From Desulfobulbus sp. (GTDB taxonomy: Bacteria > Desulfobacterota > Desulfobulbia > Desulfobulbales > Desulfobulbaceae): a stretch of DNA of 64,000 nucleotides. The notes below the pieces were generated by a model, which saw only the letters and a list, made by a program, of their open reading frames with translations, was not told the origin of the DNA and ran no database searches. Shown piece by piece: positions 7,089-14,737 of the stretch (positions within the stretch are counted from its first letter, which is position 1; every line of letters starts with the position of its first letter). The stretch is taken from the NCBI RefSeq assembly GCF_030824455.1, contig NZ_JAVBXR010000010.1:62001-126000 (forward strand), written 5' to 3'. Both the position numbers and the translations under genes were made by a program.

Positions 7089-9452
7089 TCATTGCTTGCC
7101 GGCAAGGCCTGGGGCGGCGGTCGCCGCATTGGCCAAGGCCCCTTGCGGCGTGCGTCGGCCTGCGCTCAGGAATTTCATCACGAAGATCGCGCTGGCAAAG
7201 ACGCCCAGGTCGGCGGCAATCACCAGCAGGGAGTAGCCGGGATGGGCCGAAAAATTTGCCGTCTGGTAAAACAGGGTGGAGGCCAGATACGCCAGGAAGG
7301 TGGTCCAAAATCCGGCAAAAGCGGTCCAGGCCAGGGTTGTTTCCCGATAGACCGCTGCAATCGCGGCGCTGCAGGGAAAATAGAGCAGAACAAAGAGCAG
7401 ATAGGCAAAGGCGGCGCTTTGGCTGCCGAACAGTTTCACCATGGAGCCAAAGGTGGCGACGCTGACCTCCTGTTCCTCGGCGGCAACGGAGGTGTCGCTG
7501 AGGTCGCCTACCGAGAGCCCGAGCGGATCGGCAACGGTGTCGAGCACGCCCAGCAGGTTTTCCGGGATAGTGGCAAAGGCGGAGCTAATGCCGCCCCAAA
7601 AATCAAAGGCCTCTTGTTCAGGCGCGTCCTCACTTGTCGCCGCTTGCTGGTCAAGGCCCGTATATAGGGCGTCCAGCGTCCCAACCACTGCTTCCTTGGC
7701 AAAAATGCCGGTAAATATGCCAACCGTGGCCGGCCAATTCTCTTCGGTTACGCCCAAAGGTTTGAGCACCGGGGTGATCACCTTGCTCATCGAGGCCAGG
7801 GCGGATTTGTCGGTGTCCTCGTTGCCGAAACTGCCGTCCGTGCCCAGAGAGTTGAGGAACGACAGCACCATGATCACCGGAATCAGCACCTTGCCGGCCC
7901 GGAACAGAAAGGTCTTGAGGCGATCATAGGCCCGAAGCAGCACCGACTGCGCGGTGGGCAGGTGGTAGGGCGGCATCTCCATGACAAAGGGGGTGACCTC
8001 GCCCTTGAGTAGGGTGTTTTTAAGAATCAATCCGGTGAGCACCGCGAATCCGATCCCCACCAGGTAGAGCAGAAACACCAGATTCTGCCCGCCGGTGGGG
8101 AAAAAGGCGGCGGCAAAGAGCGCGTACACCGGTAGGCGGGCGCCGCAGGACATGAACGGGTTCATCATCACGGTCAGGGTGCGGTCGCGCTCGTTCTCGA
8201 GGGTGCGGGTGGCCATGATCGCCGGCACGTTGCAGCCAAATCCCACCAGCATCGGCACAAAGGCCTTGCCCGGCAGGCCGATGAAGCGCATGAACCGGTC
8301 CATGACAAAGGCGGCGCGGGCCATGTAGCCCGAATCCTCGAGGAAGGAGAGAAAGAGAAACATAAAGCCGATCGGCGGGATAAAGGTGGCCATGGTCTGG
8401 ACGCCGCCGCCGATCCCGGTGGCCAGCGCCGCAATCAGCCACTCAGGTGCGCCCAAGCCGCCCAAAACCTCGGCAAAGCCGTCAACAAAAATGGTCCCGG
8501 CCAGCTGATCGAAAAAGTCGATGAAGGCCCCGCCGAGATTGATGGTGAACATGAACATCAGGTACATGGCCGCCAGAAAAATGGGGATGCCGAAAATCCG
8601 GCTGAGCACGACCCGGTCGATCCGGTCGGAAAGGGTGGTGTTGAGTTGGCCCCGGTTTTTGATCAAATCCTGGGTGAGCCAGGAGATAAAACCGTAGCGG
8701 GCCGAGGCGATGACAATGTCGATCTCCTCGTCCTCCTGCTGTTCGACGGCGGCGCGAAGCGTGGCGATTCGGGTTGCAATGGTTTCGCCCAAAACGATGT
8801 GTTTGGCCGGTTGCTCGTCGCCTTCAAGCAGTTTCAGGGCCAGCCAGCTCGGATCGATTCTGTTGACCGCGCAGATATCCTGGAGATCCTTCGCCAATTG
8901 TTCCCGGGCCTCCTGAACCAGCGGCGGGTAGAGGGTTTCGGCGATTGGCAGGTCGGTTTTTCCGGCGGCGTCGCGGATGGCGGCCTTGAGTTCGTCAATG
9001 CCCTGATTTTTTGAGGCGGTCAGCGGAACCACCGGGCAACCCAGGCGTTGCGCCAAGCCCTGCACGTCGATTTCCAGCCGCCGCTCCGCCGCCATATCCA
9101 TCATATTGAGGGCGATGAGCATCGGAACCCGCATCTCCAGCAGCTGACTGGTGAGATACAGATTGCGTTCGATGTTGGAGGCGTCCACGATGTTGACGAT
9201 CAGATCGGCCTCGCGCGACAGAATGAAATCCCGGGTTACTTGTTCGTCCAGGGACGAGGCCGCCAGGGAATAAATGCCCGGCGTGTCGATAACCTCAACC
9301 TTGCCGTCTTCAAACCGGTAGGCCCCGGATTTGCGGTCCACGGTGACGCCAGGCCAGTTGCCGACCCGCTGTTTTGCCCCGGTAAAGCAGTTGAACAGGG
9401 TGGTTTTGCCGCAGTTGGGGTTGCCGACCACACCGATGACAAGCTGTTTCAT
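7089..9452 (-). CDS. feoB: Ferrous iron transporter FeoB
   Basis: Inner-membrane Fe(II) permease of 787 residues with a cytoplasmic G-domain. The G1 P-loop GNPNCGKTT is at residues 10-18, the G3 motif DTPG follows near 57, and a NMMD G4-like motif lies near 115. A helical GDI-like spacer precedes the membrane part, which starts about residue 290. The two Gate regions carry conserved cysteines (GFGCNVPAIMATR and the later PCSAA segment). Length is normal for the family. The ATG overlaps the feoA stop codon by four bases, and feoC follows after 10 bases, so the four genes form one operon reading feoA-feoA-feoB-feoC. All GTPase and Gate motifs looked for are present. Confidence 0.97.
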   Translation of the reverse strand: MKQLVIGVVGNPNCGKTTLFNCFTGAKQRVGNWPGVTVDRKSGAYRFEDGKVEVIDTPGIYSLAASSLDEQVTRDFILSREADLIVNIVDASNIERNLYLTSQLLEMRVPMLIALNMMDMAAERRLEIDVQGLAQRLGCPVVPLTASKNQGIDELKAAIRDAAGKTDLPIAETLYPPLVQEAREQLAKDLQDICAVNRIDPSWLALKLLEGDEQPAKHIVLGETIATRIATLRAAVEQQEDEEIDIVIASARYGFISWLTQDLIKNRGQLNTTLSDRIDRVVLSRIFGIPIFLAAMYLMFMFTINLGGAFIDFFDQLAGTIFVDGFAEVLGGLGAPEWLIAALATGIGGGVQTMATFIPPIGFMFLFLSFLEDSGYMARAAFVMDRFMRFIGLPGKAFVPMLVGFGCNVPAIMATRTLENERDRTLTVMMNPFMSCGARLPVYALFAAAFFPTGGQNLVFLLYLVGIGFAVLTGLILKNTLLKGEVTPFVMEMPPYHLPTAQSVLLRAYDRLKTFLFRAGKVLIPVIMVLSFLNSLGTDGSFGNEDTDKSALASMSKVITPVLKPLGVTEENWPATVGIFTGIFAKEAVVGTLDALYTGLDQQAATSEDAPEQEAFDFWGGISSAFATIPENLLGVLDTVADPLGLSVGDLSDTSVAAEEQEVSVATFGSMVKLFGSQSAAFAYLLFVLLYFPCSAAIAAVYRETTLAWTAFAGFWTTFLAYLASTLFYQTANFSAHPGYSLLVIAADLGVFASAIFVMKFLSAGRRTPQGALANAATAAPGLAGKQ

Positions 9453-9688
9453 TGACCAGCCCTCCCCACCAGCAGCGCCTTGGCCTCGTCCTTGCGCAGG
9501 CTGAGGTTGAACCCCCGCACCCGAATTTCAACCGGGTCGCCCATGGGGGCCACCCGCGCCACCTGAAATTCCGCGCCTTTGATCAATCCCATGGCCAGCA
9601 GTTTTTGTCGATACGCCTGCGTGCCCTTGACAAAGCCAAGGACCGTGCCTGTCTCCCCCACGGAGATGTCAGCCAATGTCTGTTCCAT
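9449..9688 (-). CDS. feoA: FeoA, cytoplasmic SH3-like partner of FeoB (second copy)
   Basis: A 79-residue cytoplasmic protein with the FeoA SH3-like barrel signature: an ISVGETGTV opening, the LLAMGLIKGAEF core, and the GDPVEIRVRGFNLSLR ending. FeoA proteins bind FeoB and are needed for Fe(II) uptake. The stop codon overlaps the feoB start by four bases, so translation is coupled. Another FeoA-like gene ends three bases upstream of this start. Two tandem feoA copies before feoB are common in Desulfobacterota. Confidence 0.93.
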   Translation of the reverse strand: MEQTLADISVGETGTVLGFVKGTQAYRQKLLAMGLIKGAEFQVARVAPMGDPVEIRVRGFNLSLRKDEAKALLVGRAGQ

Positions 9689-9691
9689 GTT

Positions 9692-9964
9692 TTAACACCT
9701 GATTACGTTGATTTTATGGGCCATTCCGCCGCCAAGGGCGTACCGGGTGCCCGATTTTTCGATGAGTGTGGCCCCACCGTTTTGTTTTTGGATCACCAGG
9801 ATCTCATCGTGAAGGTTGATGCCCATGCTGAGCAAGCGTTCCTGCATCATGGTTCCGCTGCGGAACAGCACGATCTGTACTCGTTCGCCTTCGCCGGCCA
9901 TGGCCAGGGGGAATGAAGGCGTCGTCGCGTTGTCGCGGCGCAAGGGACAATGTCTGCGGTGCAT
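9692..9964 (-). CDS. feoA: FeoA-domain protein (first copy)
   Basis: A 90-residue FeoA-like protein that opens the feo operon. The ATG at 9964 was chosen for its AGGAGA ribosome site; the longer frame reaching 10147 runs through the promoter. Compared with the second copy it has an N-terminal extension with His, Arg and one Cys (MHRRHCPLRRDN). The SH3-like core then contains RLLSMGINLHDEI and a final GMAHKINVIRC with a terminal Cys. The terminal and N-terminal cysteines could bind metal, but this is speculation. It precedes the second feoA by three bases. Confidence 0.87.
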   Translation of the reverse strand: MHRRHCPLRRDNATTPSFPLAMAGEGERVQIVLFRSGTMMQERLLSMGINLHDEILVIQKQNGGATLIEKSGTRYALGGGMAHKINVIRC

Positions 9965-10037
9965 TTTTTCTCCTGGTTTGAATCTCGGACTGCGACGCGT
10001 TGCGCGGCACTGTTTAGCTGTAACTAACACGGGGGCA

Positions 10038-10065
10038 AATCTACCTTGTTGGCGTAAGGTGTCAA
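10038..10065 (-). promoter_or_regulatory. Candidate sigma-70 promoter of the feo operon
   Basis: Read on the minus strand, TTGACA (complement of 10060-10065) is followed after 16 bases by TAGATT (complement of 10038-10043). It lies about 75 bases before the first feoA start codon and points toward it. The -35 matches consensus fully; the -10 matches four of six. No convincing Fur box was identified beside it. Confidence 0.5.
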
Positions 10066-10331
10066 GATATTTTATAGGCATGGCTAAAATTATTTTAACG
10101 TAGAAATTAAATGTGGCGTCGGTAACGGGAGGGTTGGCCAGCGCCAACCCTGTGGCGCCAAAAAGGTGTGGACAATGCGGGATAGCCTGCTTGATGGTGG
10201 GTTTGTGGAGGGGAAGTTCCTTGCCTCAGGAGCGCGCTATTCTGTTGAATTTTTTTTTCTGACCTGTATCCTGAACTGCCGTCAGGGTGGTGATCCTGAA
10301 ATACCATTCCAGGTCGATTGGTTACAAACAA

Positions 10332-10350
10332 CGTTCAATTTAATTGAACG
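10332..10350. promoter_or_regulatory. Perfect 19-bp palindrome, candidate operator
   Basis: CGTTCAATT-T-AATTGAACG is a perfect inverted repeat with 9-base arms around one base. It lies in the divergent region between feo (minus) and the molybdopterin-nuo operon (plus), about 320 bases before the latter. The form suits a dimeric regulator. It does not match the FNR, CRP or Fur consensus. An overlapping role as an RNA hairpin is possible. Confidence 0.4.
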
Positions 10351-10378
10351 CAATCTAAGGCAAAATAGATTGTCTTTT
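10351..10378 (+). terminator. Terminator-like hairpin next to the palindrome
   Basis: CAATCTA and TAGATTG (10351-10357 and 10366-10372) form a 7-bp stem with an 8-base loop, followed by TCTTTTT. No plus-strand gene ends here. It may end a short unannotated transcript or be part of the operator region. The stem is short, so confidence is low. Confidence 0.35.
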
Positions 10379-10464
10379 TATGGGCAAGTTTTGTAGAAAT
10401 AACAGTCACTTTTAAGTATTATTTTGCTTAATGTTAGTTTTTTATCAATTACACTGATTTGAAA

Positions 10465-10578
10465 CCGGGCGGAACACGGCTGTGGTTTTCAGCGGAATCG
10501 CGATTCCTGGCGATGCTCCGTCATTTACCGTCGTGAAGCGTGACGGGATGGTTCCTGGTTTTTTTTGTTGTCGCCCGG
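10465..10578 (+). ncRNA. Candidate structured leader before the molybdopterin-nuo operon
   Basis: A possible folded 5' leader 95-208 bases before the start codon at 10673. CCGGGCG (10465-10471) can close with CGCCCGG (10572-10578) as an outer 7-bp stem. Inside lie a perfect palindrome GGAATCG-CGATTCC (10494-10507) and a CCGTCA/TGACGG stem (10518-10523 with 10541-10546). The CCGTC word occurs twice (10518 and 10528) and both copies could pair with the same GACGG, which would allow alternative folds. Eight T residues (10559-10566) follow. It does not match the Moco riboswitch pattern as I know it. Whether it is transcribed or conserved is unknown. Confidence 0.3.
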
Positions 10579-10672
10579 ATTGAATTGTTCTATCAAATTT
10601 ACTTATAAAAGATGAGTTGTCGCCGGCAAGGATTTGCGTCGGTTTTCTGATAATGCGTGTGGGGTGGATTCT

Positions 10673-12757
10673 ATGAAAGAGACGAAATACAGCATTTGCG
10701 GCATGTGCGCCGTGCGCTGTCCAGTGGCTGTGCAGGTGGAAGACGGCAAACCGGTCTGGATCGAGGGCAACAGCCATGACGGCGGCATGGGCCGCAGTCT
10801 CTGCGCCAAGGGCGGGGCCGCTTTTGCCCAGCGGGCGGACAAACAGCGGCCGACCGCGCCGCTGCTGCGCATGGGCAAACGCGGCGAGGGGCAATGGAGG
10901 GAAGCCTCCTGGGACGAGGCCTACGACTACATCACCACACGCCTGAACGCCGTCATTGCCGAACACGGCGGGCGCTCGATCATGTTTTCCGACCGCGGCG
11001 GTCCCTTTGCCGATTTGCGTCAGGCCTTTGTCAAGGCCCTGGGCTCGCCCAATTACATCAATCATGACTGCACCTGCGGCCGCAACGTCCACCACGCCTC
11101 CAAATCGGTCTACGGCCTGGGGCGCAAGGATTTTTCCTACGATTACGCCAATGCGCGCCACATTGTGCTCTTTGGCCGCAACATCACCGAGGCGCTGAAG
11201 GTCAAGGAAGTGAAAAGCTTTCTCAAGGGCGTCAAGAACGGCGCACGGGTGACCTACATCGATCCGCGCGCCTCCGTCACCGCCGGCAAGGCCACCCGGT
11301 ACTGGCAGATCAAACCGGGAACCGATTACGCCCTGCTGCTCGGCATTGCCCATTGTGTGCTCTCCAACAACTATTACGACCTTGATTTTGCTGAACGCTA
11401 CATAACCGGCCTGTCCGAATTCAAAACCTTCCTCGCCCCGTACACGCCCGTATGGGCGGCCGAAGAAACCGGCATCGCCGCCTCTGAAATCGAGGCCTTC
11501 TGCCGCGAACTGAACGAAGACCGGCCCAAGGTGATCATCCATCCCGGCTGGATGCTGGCCCGGTATCGCGATTCCTTTCACGCCTCGCGGATCATCCACA
11601 TCCTCAACGCCCTGATGGGCAGCATCGAGCAGCCCGGCGGGCTCTTTTATCCCAAAGGCCCCAAAGACGTGGGCAAGTCGGGCCTCAAAAGTCTGGCTGC
11701 GCTGGTTCCGGCGGTCAGCGAAGAGCGGGCGGACGGCTGCGGTTCCCGTTTTCCCCAGTGGGACAAAGGCGCGGGCATGCTCCAGACCGCCTACGAAGCC
11801 ATTGAGACCGGCACGCCCTATCCGGTCAAAGCCTATTTTGTCCATCGCCACAATCCCTTCATCGCCCTGCCCGACACCAACGAACAGCGGCGCATCCTGG
11901 ACAAACTCGACCTGATCGTGGCGGTGGACGTCAACTTCAGCGAAACCGCCTGGTTTGCCGACGTCATCCTGCCGGAAAACACCTTCCTGGAGCGCGACGA
12001 CATCCTGCGCACCGAAAAAGGACTGAAACCCGGTTTCGGCCGGCGACAGCAGTGCGTCAAGCCCCTGAACAACACCAAGGCCGGCTGGGAAATTTATCTG
12101 GACCTGGCCAAACGCATGGGCAAGGGCGAATATTTCCCGTTCAAATCGATTGAAGACATCTGGCAGTTCCAGTTGCAGGACACCGGGCTTTCTGTTGCCG
12201 ATTTTGACGCCCAGGGTTTTGTCAAACTGAGCGACAAGGCCCTTTGGTTTGATCGCGACAAACTCAAATTCGGCACCGAGTCGGGCAAGATCGAGATCGT
12301 CAATCCCAAATGGGAGGCCATGGGCGTGGCCTCGCTGCCGCCGTACGAGGCTCCGGTTCCGCCGCCCGAGGGCAGTTTCCGGCTGCTGTTCGGCCGCAAC
12401 GGCTACCAGGCCCACGGCCAGCATCAGAACAACCCGATCCTGTGCGAACTGCTCAACGTCAATAAACTGTGGATCAACACCGCAGCCGCTAAAAAATTGG
12501 GCGTCAAAGACGGCGATCAGGTGCGGGTCGAGTCCGGCGATGAGCAGGGCACGATAACCGCCTACGTCACCGATCTGATCCATCCCCAGGCGGTGTTCAT
12601 GCTCCACGGTTTCGGCACCGACGTGCCCGCCAAAAAAAGGTCCGTTGGCAAGGGATTGGCCGATCAGATGTTCATGCAGGGCAAGCTCAAAGAGTGGGAC
12701 AAGGCCGGCGGCGGTCTCAATCTCGCGGAAAGTTTCGTCACCGTTACCCCGGTCTAA
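10673..12757 (+). CDS. Molybdopterin (bis-MGD) oxidoreductase, PhsA/PsrA/FDH superfamily, at head of nuo operon
   Basis: A Mo/W enzyme of 694 residues. The ATG at 10673 was chosen because the Fe-S motif starts right after it; the 13 codons upstream add nothing. A 4Fe-4S motif C9-x2-C12-x3-C16-x27-C44 is followed by CAKG, whose Lys46 is the usual electron relay to the pterin. The molybdopterin domain spans about 60-430 and a dinucleotide-binding domain about 570-690. C135, in an N-x3-H-x3-C setting, is the likely Mo ligand; C133 is an alternative. There is no twin-arginine or other signal peptide, so it is cytoplasmic, unlike periplasmic polysulfide or thiosulfate reductases. No TGA (selenocysteine) interrupts the frame. 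A four-cluster ferredoxin gene follows 16 bases later, then nuoA, without any membrane anchor subunit. I infer it feeds electrons to, or takes them from, the NADH-module-less complex I. The substrate is unknown. Confidence 0.88.
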   Translation: MKETKYSICGMCAVRCPVAVQVEDGKPVWIEGNSHDGGMGRSLCAKGGAAFAQRADKQRPTAPLLRMGKRGEGQWREASWDEAYDYITTRLNAVIAEHGGRSIMFSDRGGPFADLRQAFVKALGSPNYINHDCTCGRNVHHASKSVYGLGRKDFSYDYANARHIVLFGRNITEALKVKEVKSFLKGVKNGARVTYIDPRASVTAGKATRYWQIKPGTDYALLLGIAHCVLSNNYYDLDFAERYITGLSEFKTFLAPYTPVWAAEETGIAASEIEAFCRELNEDRPKVIIHPGWMLARYRDSFHASRIIHILNALMGSIEQPGGLFYPKGPKDVGKSGLKSLAALVPAVSEERADGCGSRFPQWDKGAGMLQTAYEAIETGTPYPVKAYFVHRHNPFIALPDTNEQRRILDKLDLIVAVDVNFSETAWFADVILPENTFLERDDILRTEKGLKPGFGRRQQCVKPLNNTKAGWEIYLDLAKRMGKGEYFPFKSIEDIWQFQLQDTGLSVADFDAQGFVKLSDKALWFDRDKLKFGTESGKIEIVNPKWEAMGVASLPPYEAPVPPPEGSFRLLFGRNGYQAHGQHQNNPILCELLNVNKLWINTAAAKKLGVKDGDQVRVESGDEQGTITAYVTDLIHPQAVFMLHGFGTDVPAKKRSVGKGLADQMFMQGKLKEWDKAGGGLNLAESFVTVTPV

Positions 12758-12773
12758 TCGCAGGAGAACAGAA

Positions 12774-13277
12774 ATGAGCAAATATATCGTCACCCAGAAC
12801 GTGGCCGACTGCATTGGCTGCCGGGCCTGCGAGGTCCATTGCAAAGATAAAAACAACAGCGGCCCCGGCGCCTTTTACTGCCGGATGATCGAGGTGACAT
12901 CAAGTGCTGGTTCGTTGCCGCGCATAGACTTTGTCTACCTTGCCTGCTTTCACTGCGAAAAGGCCTGGTGCGTTGACGCCTGCCCCACCGGGGCCATGCG
13001 CCGCCGCGACAAGGACGGCATCGTCTACGTCGAGGCCAAATCCTGCGTCGGCTGCAAGGCCTGCATCACCGCCTGCCCCTGGACCGTGCCCCAGTGGAAT
13101 CCCGAAACCGGCAAGGTCGGCAAGTGCGATCTGTGCATGGACCGGATCGATGAGGGTCTGGAACCGGCCTGCGTCAGCAAATGCACCACCGGTTGTTTGA
13201 GCTTCACCACGCCGGGCCAGGCCTCGGAGTCGGCGCGTCAGGCTTTTGCCGAGCAACTGCTGCGCAACAGGCGCTGA
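12774..13277 (+). CDS. Four-cluster 4Fe-4S ferredoxin subunit (DmsB/PsrB/HycB type)
   Basis: Electron-transfer subunit of 167 residues with no signal peptide. The ATG at 12774 follows AGGAGAACAG. Sixteen cysteines arrange as four 4Fe-4S sites. The first is C13-x2-C-x2-C-x3-C, the second C-x2-C-x4-C-x3-CP near residue 60, and the third CVGCKACITACPW near residue 90. The last is C-x2-C-x11-C-x3-C near 122. This is the standard beta subunit of complex iron-sulfur molybdoenzymes. It sits 16 bases after the molybdopterin subunit and 13 bases before nuoA, so it is the natural bridge between the Mo enzyme and the peripheral arm of complex I (NuoI/NuoB). That physical coupling is inference. Confidence 0.92.
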   Translation: MSKYIVTQNVADCIGCRACEVHCKDKNNSGPGAFYCRMIEVTSSAGSLPRIDFVYLACFHCEKAWCVDACPTGAMRRRDKDGIVYVEAKSCVGCKACITACPWTVPQWNPETGKVGKCDLCMDRIDEGLEPACVSKCTTGCLSFTTPGQASESARQAFAEQLLRNRR

Positions 13278-13290
13278 GAGGAGCGCGGCC

Positions 13291-13659
13291 ATGAACGCCA
13301 TGCCCCCGGAATACCTTGGCATCTTTTTGTTGTTGATCTTCGGCGTCCTCTTTGGGGTGCTGACCCTGTTTGTGGGCCGGTTTTTCCGCCTCAGCCGGCC
13401 GTACCGGGAGAAACTGATCGCCTACGAATCGGGCAACGAACCGAGCGAAGCGCCGCGCATGCGCTTTTCGGTCAAGTTTTACCTGATCGCCATCCTGTTC
13501 GTGATCTTCGACGTTGAGGCCATTTACCTCTATCCCTGGGCCGTGAGCTACGACCGGCTCGGTCTGTTCGCCCTGGTGGAGATGCTGCTGTTCATCGCGC
13601 TGCTGCTGGTCGGCTACGTCTACGCCTGGAAAAAGGGAGTCCTGCAATGGGAGAAATAA
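13291..13659 (+). CDS. nuoA: NADH-quinone oxidoreductase subunit A
   Basis: Small membrane subunit of complex I, 122 residues, with three membrane helices (about 10-30, 65-85, 92-112). The conserved loop [20 protein letters not shown] between helices 1 and 2 and the [12 protein letters not shown] segment are typical; this loop lies near the quinone cavity. The ATG at 13291 follows GAGAGGAG. Its end overlaps nuoB by 13 bases. It opens the nuo gene run directly after the molybdopterin/ferredoxin pair. Confidence 0.96.
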   Translation: MNAMPPEYLGIFLLLIFGVLFGVLTLFVGRFFRLSRPYREKLIAYESGNEPSEAPRMRFSVKFYLIAILFVIFDVEAIYLYPWAVSYDRLGLFALVEMLLFIALLLVGYVYAWKKGVLQWEK

Positions 13660-14168
13660 GCGAACCGTCCATGGTCCCGCTGGAAGAGGGGGTGCGTTAC
13701 ATCCCCGGCGCCAATGCCATTCTGGGGCCGCTCAACAAACTGGTCAACTGGGGCCGGTCCGGATCGATCTGGCCGGTGACCTTTGGCCTGGCCTGCTGCG
13801 CCATCGAGATGATGGATGCAGGGGCCTCAACCAACGATCTCGACCGCTTTGGCATCCTCTTCCGCGCCAGTCCGCGTCAGGCCGACTGCATGGTGGTGGC
13901 CGGCACCCTGACCAAAAAAATGGCGCCGGTGCTGCGTCGGGTCTACGATCAGATGCCCGAGCCCCGCTATGTGCTGGCCATGGGCAGCTGCGCCTGCAGC
14001 GGTGGCGTCTTCGACACCTACGCGGTCACCCAGGGCGTGGATCAGATCATCCCGGTGGACGTGTATGTGCCCGGATGTCCGCCCCGGCCCGAGGCCCTGA
14101 TGGAAGGGTTTCTTAAATTACAGGAAAAGATCCTCAAGGAGCAGTTCCGATGGAGCAGGTGGCGATAA
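13647..14168 (+). CDS. nuoB: NADH-quinone oxidoreductase subunit B (N2 cluster)
   Basis: Peripheral-arm subunit of 173 residues carrying the terminal N2 4Fe-4S cluster that reduces quinone. The tandem cysteines C50-C51 ([10 protein letters not shown]), C115 in GSCACSGG, and C144 in VPGCPPRPE supply the ligands; an additional C117 is present. Length is normal. The start overlaps nuoA by 13 bases and the end overlaps nuoC by 19 bases, so translation is tightly coupled. Confidence 0.97.
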   Translation: MGEISEPSMVPLEEGVRYIPGANAILGPLNKLVNWGRSGSIWPVTFGLACCAIEMMDAGASTNDLDRFGILFRASPRQADCMVVAGTLTKKMAPVLRRVYDQMPEPRYVLAMGSCACSGGVFDTYAVTQGVDQIIPVDVYVPGCPPRPEALMEGFLKLQEKILKEQFRWSRWR

Positions 14169-14737
14169 CCGAGCGGATGCGGGCCGAGTTCCCCGACGAG
14201 ATATTGAGCAGCTATTCCAACCAGGGCCAGACGGCGGTGATTGTCCGGCCCGGTCGGATTGTCGAGATGCTCCGCTGGCTGCGCGATTCCGACGATCTGC
14301 GCATGAATCATCTGCGCTCGCTGTGCGGGGTCGACAACGCCCGCCGCAAGGATCCGGGGCTGTCGCGCTTTGAGGTGGTGTACAATCTCTATTCCATCCC
14401 GTTGCGTCACGAGATTCGCCTGCGGGCCGAGGTCGGCGACAAAGACCCGGCCATCGACTCGGTGGTTGGCCTTTGGTGCGGAGCTGATTGGCTGGAACGG
14501 GAAACCTATGATCTGATGGGCATTCGCTTCAACAATCATCCCGATCTGCGTCGGGTGCTCCTGCCCGAGGATTGGGTCGGGCATCCGCTGCGCAAGGAAT
14601 ACCCGCTCAAGGGCAAGGTGGAGTGGGCCGGCATGACTGAACTGCTGGAACAGGTCAAGGAACTCGATAAATTCGGTTTTGATCCGGAAGGGCATGCGCA
14701 CGGACAGGCAGGCCCGGATCAGGAGGAGGAAGAATGA
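14150..14737 (+). CDS. nuoC: NADH-quinone oxidoreductase subunit C
   Basis: Peripheral-arm subunit of 195 residues, without cofactors, in the hydrophilic connector of complex I. Family markers are the [10 protein letters not shown] segment, the [10 protein letters not shown] strand, and the signature [29 protein letters not shown]-type stretch (about residues 124-153), followed by GHPLRKEYP. The C-terminus is a short acidic and His-rich tail. It is a separate gene, not fused to nuoD as in Escherichia coli. It overlaps nuoB by 19 bases and nuoD by 4. Confidence 0.96.
   Translation: MEQVAITERMRAEFPDEILSSYSNQGQTAVIVRPGRIVEMLRWLRDSDDLRMNHLRSLCGVDNARRKDPGLSRFEVVYNLYSIPLRHEIRLRAEVGDKDPAIDSVVGLWCGADWLERETYDLMGIRFNNHPDLRRVLLPEDWVGHPLRKEYPLKGKVEWAGMTELLEQVKELDKFGFDPEGHAHGQAGPDQEEEE

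Noticed and set aside
10465-10578. Moco riboswitch before the molybdopterin gene
   Set aside because: The conserved sequence pieces of the Moco RNA that I know are not present; only a generic structured leader is proposed.
10445-12856. An 803-codon open frame on the minus strand opposite the molybdopterin oxidoreductase
   Set aside because: Shadow of a GC-rich gene: no ribosome site, odd composition rich in Gly, Val, His and Gln, no domain, and the plus frame carries clear Fe-S and pterin motifs.
13647-14168. A hydrogenase-type (Ech/Hyc) complex instead of complex I
   Set aside because: The D subunit lacks the four Cys of the NiFe site, A, J, K, L, M and N are all of the Nuo type, and no hydrogenase maturation genes are nearby.
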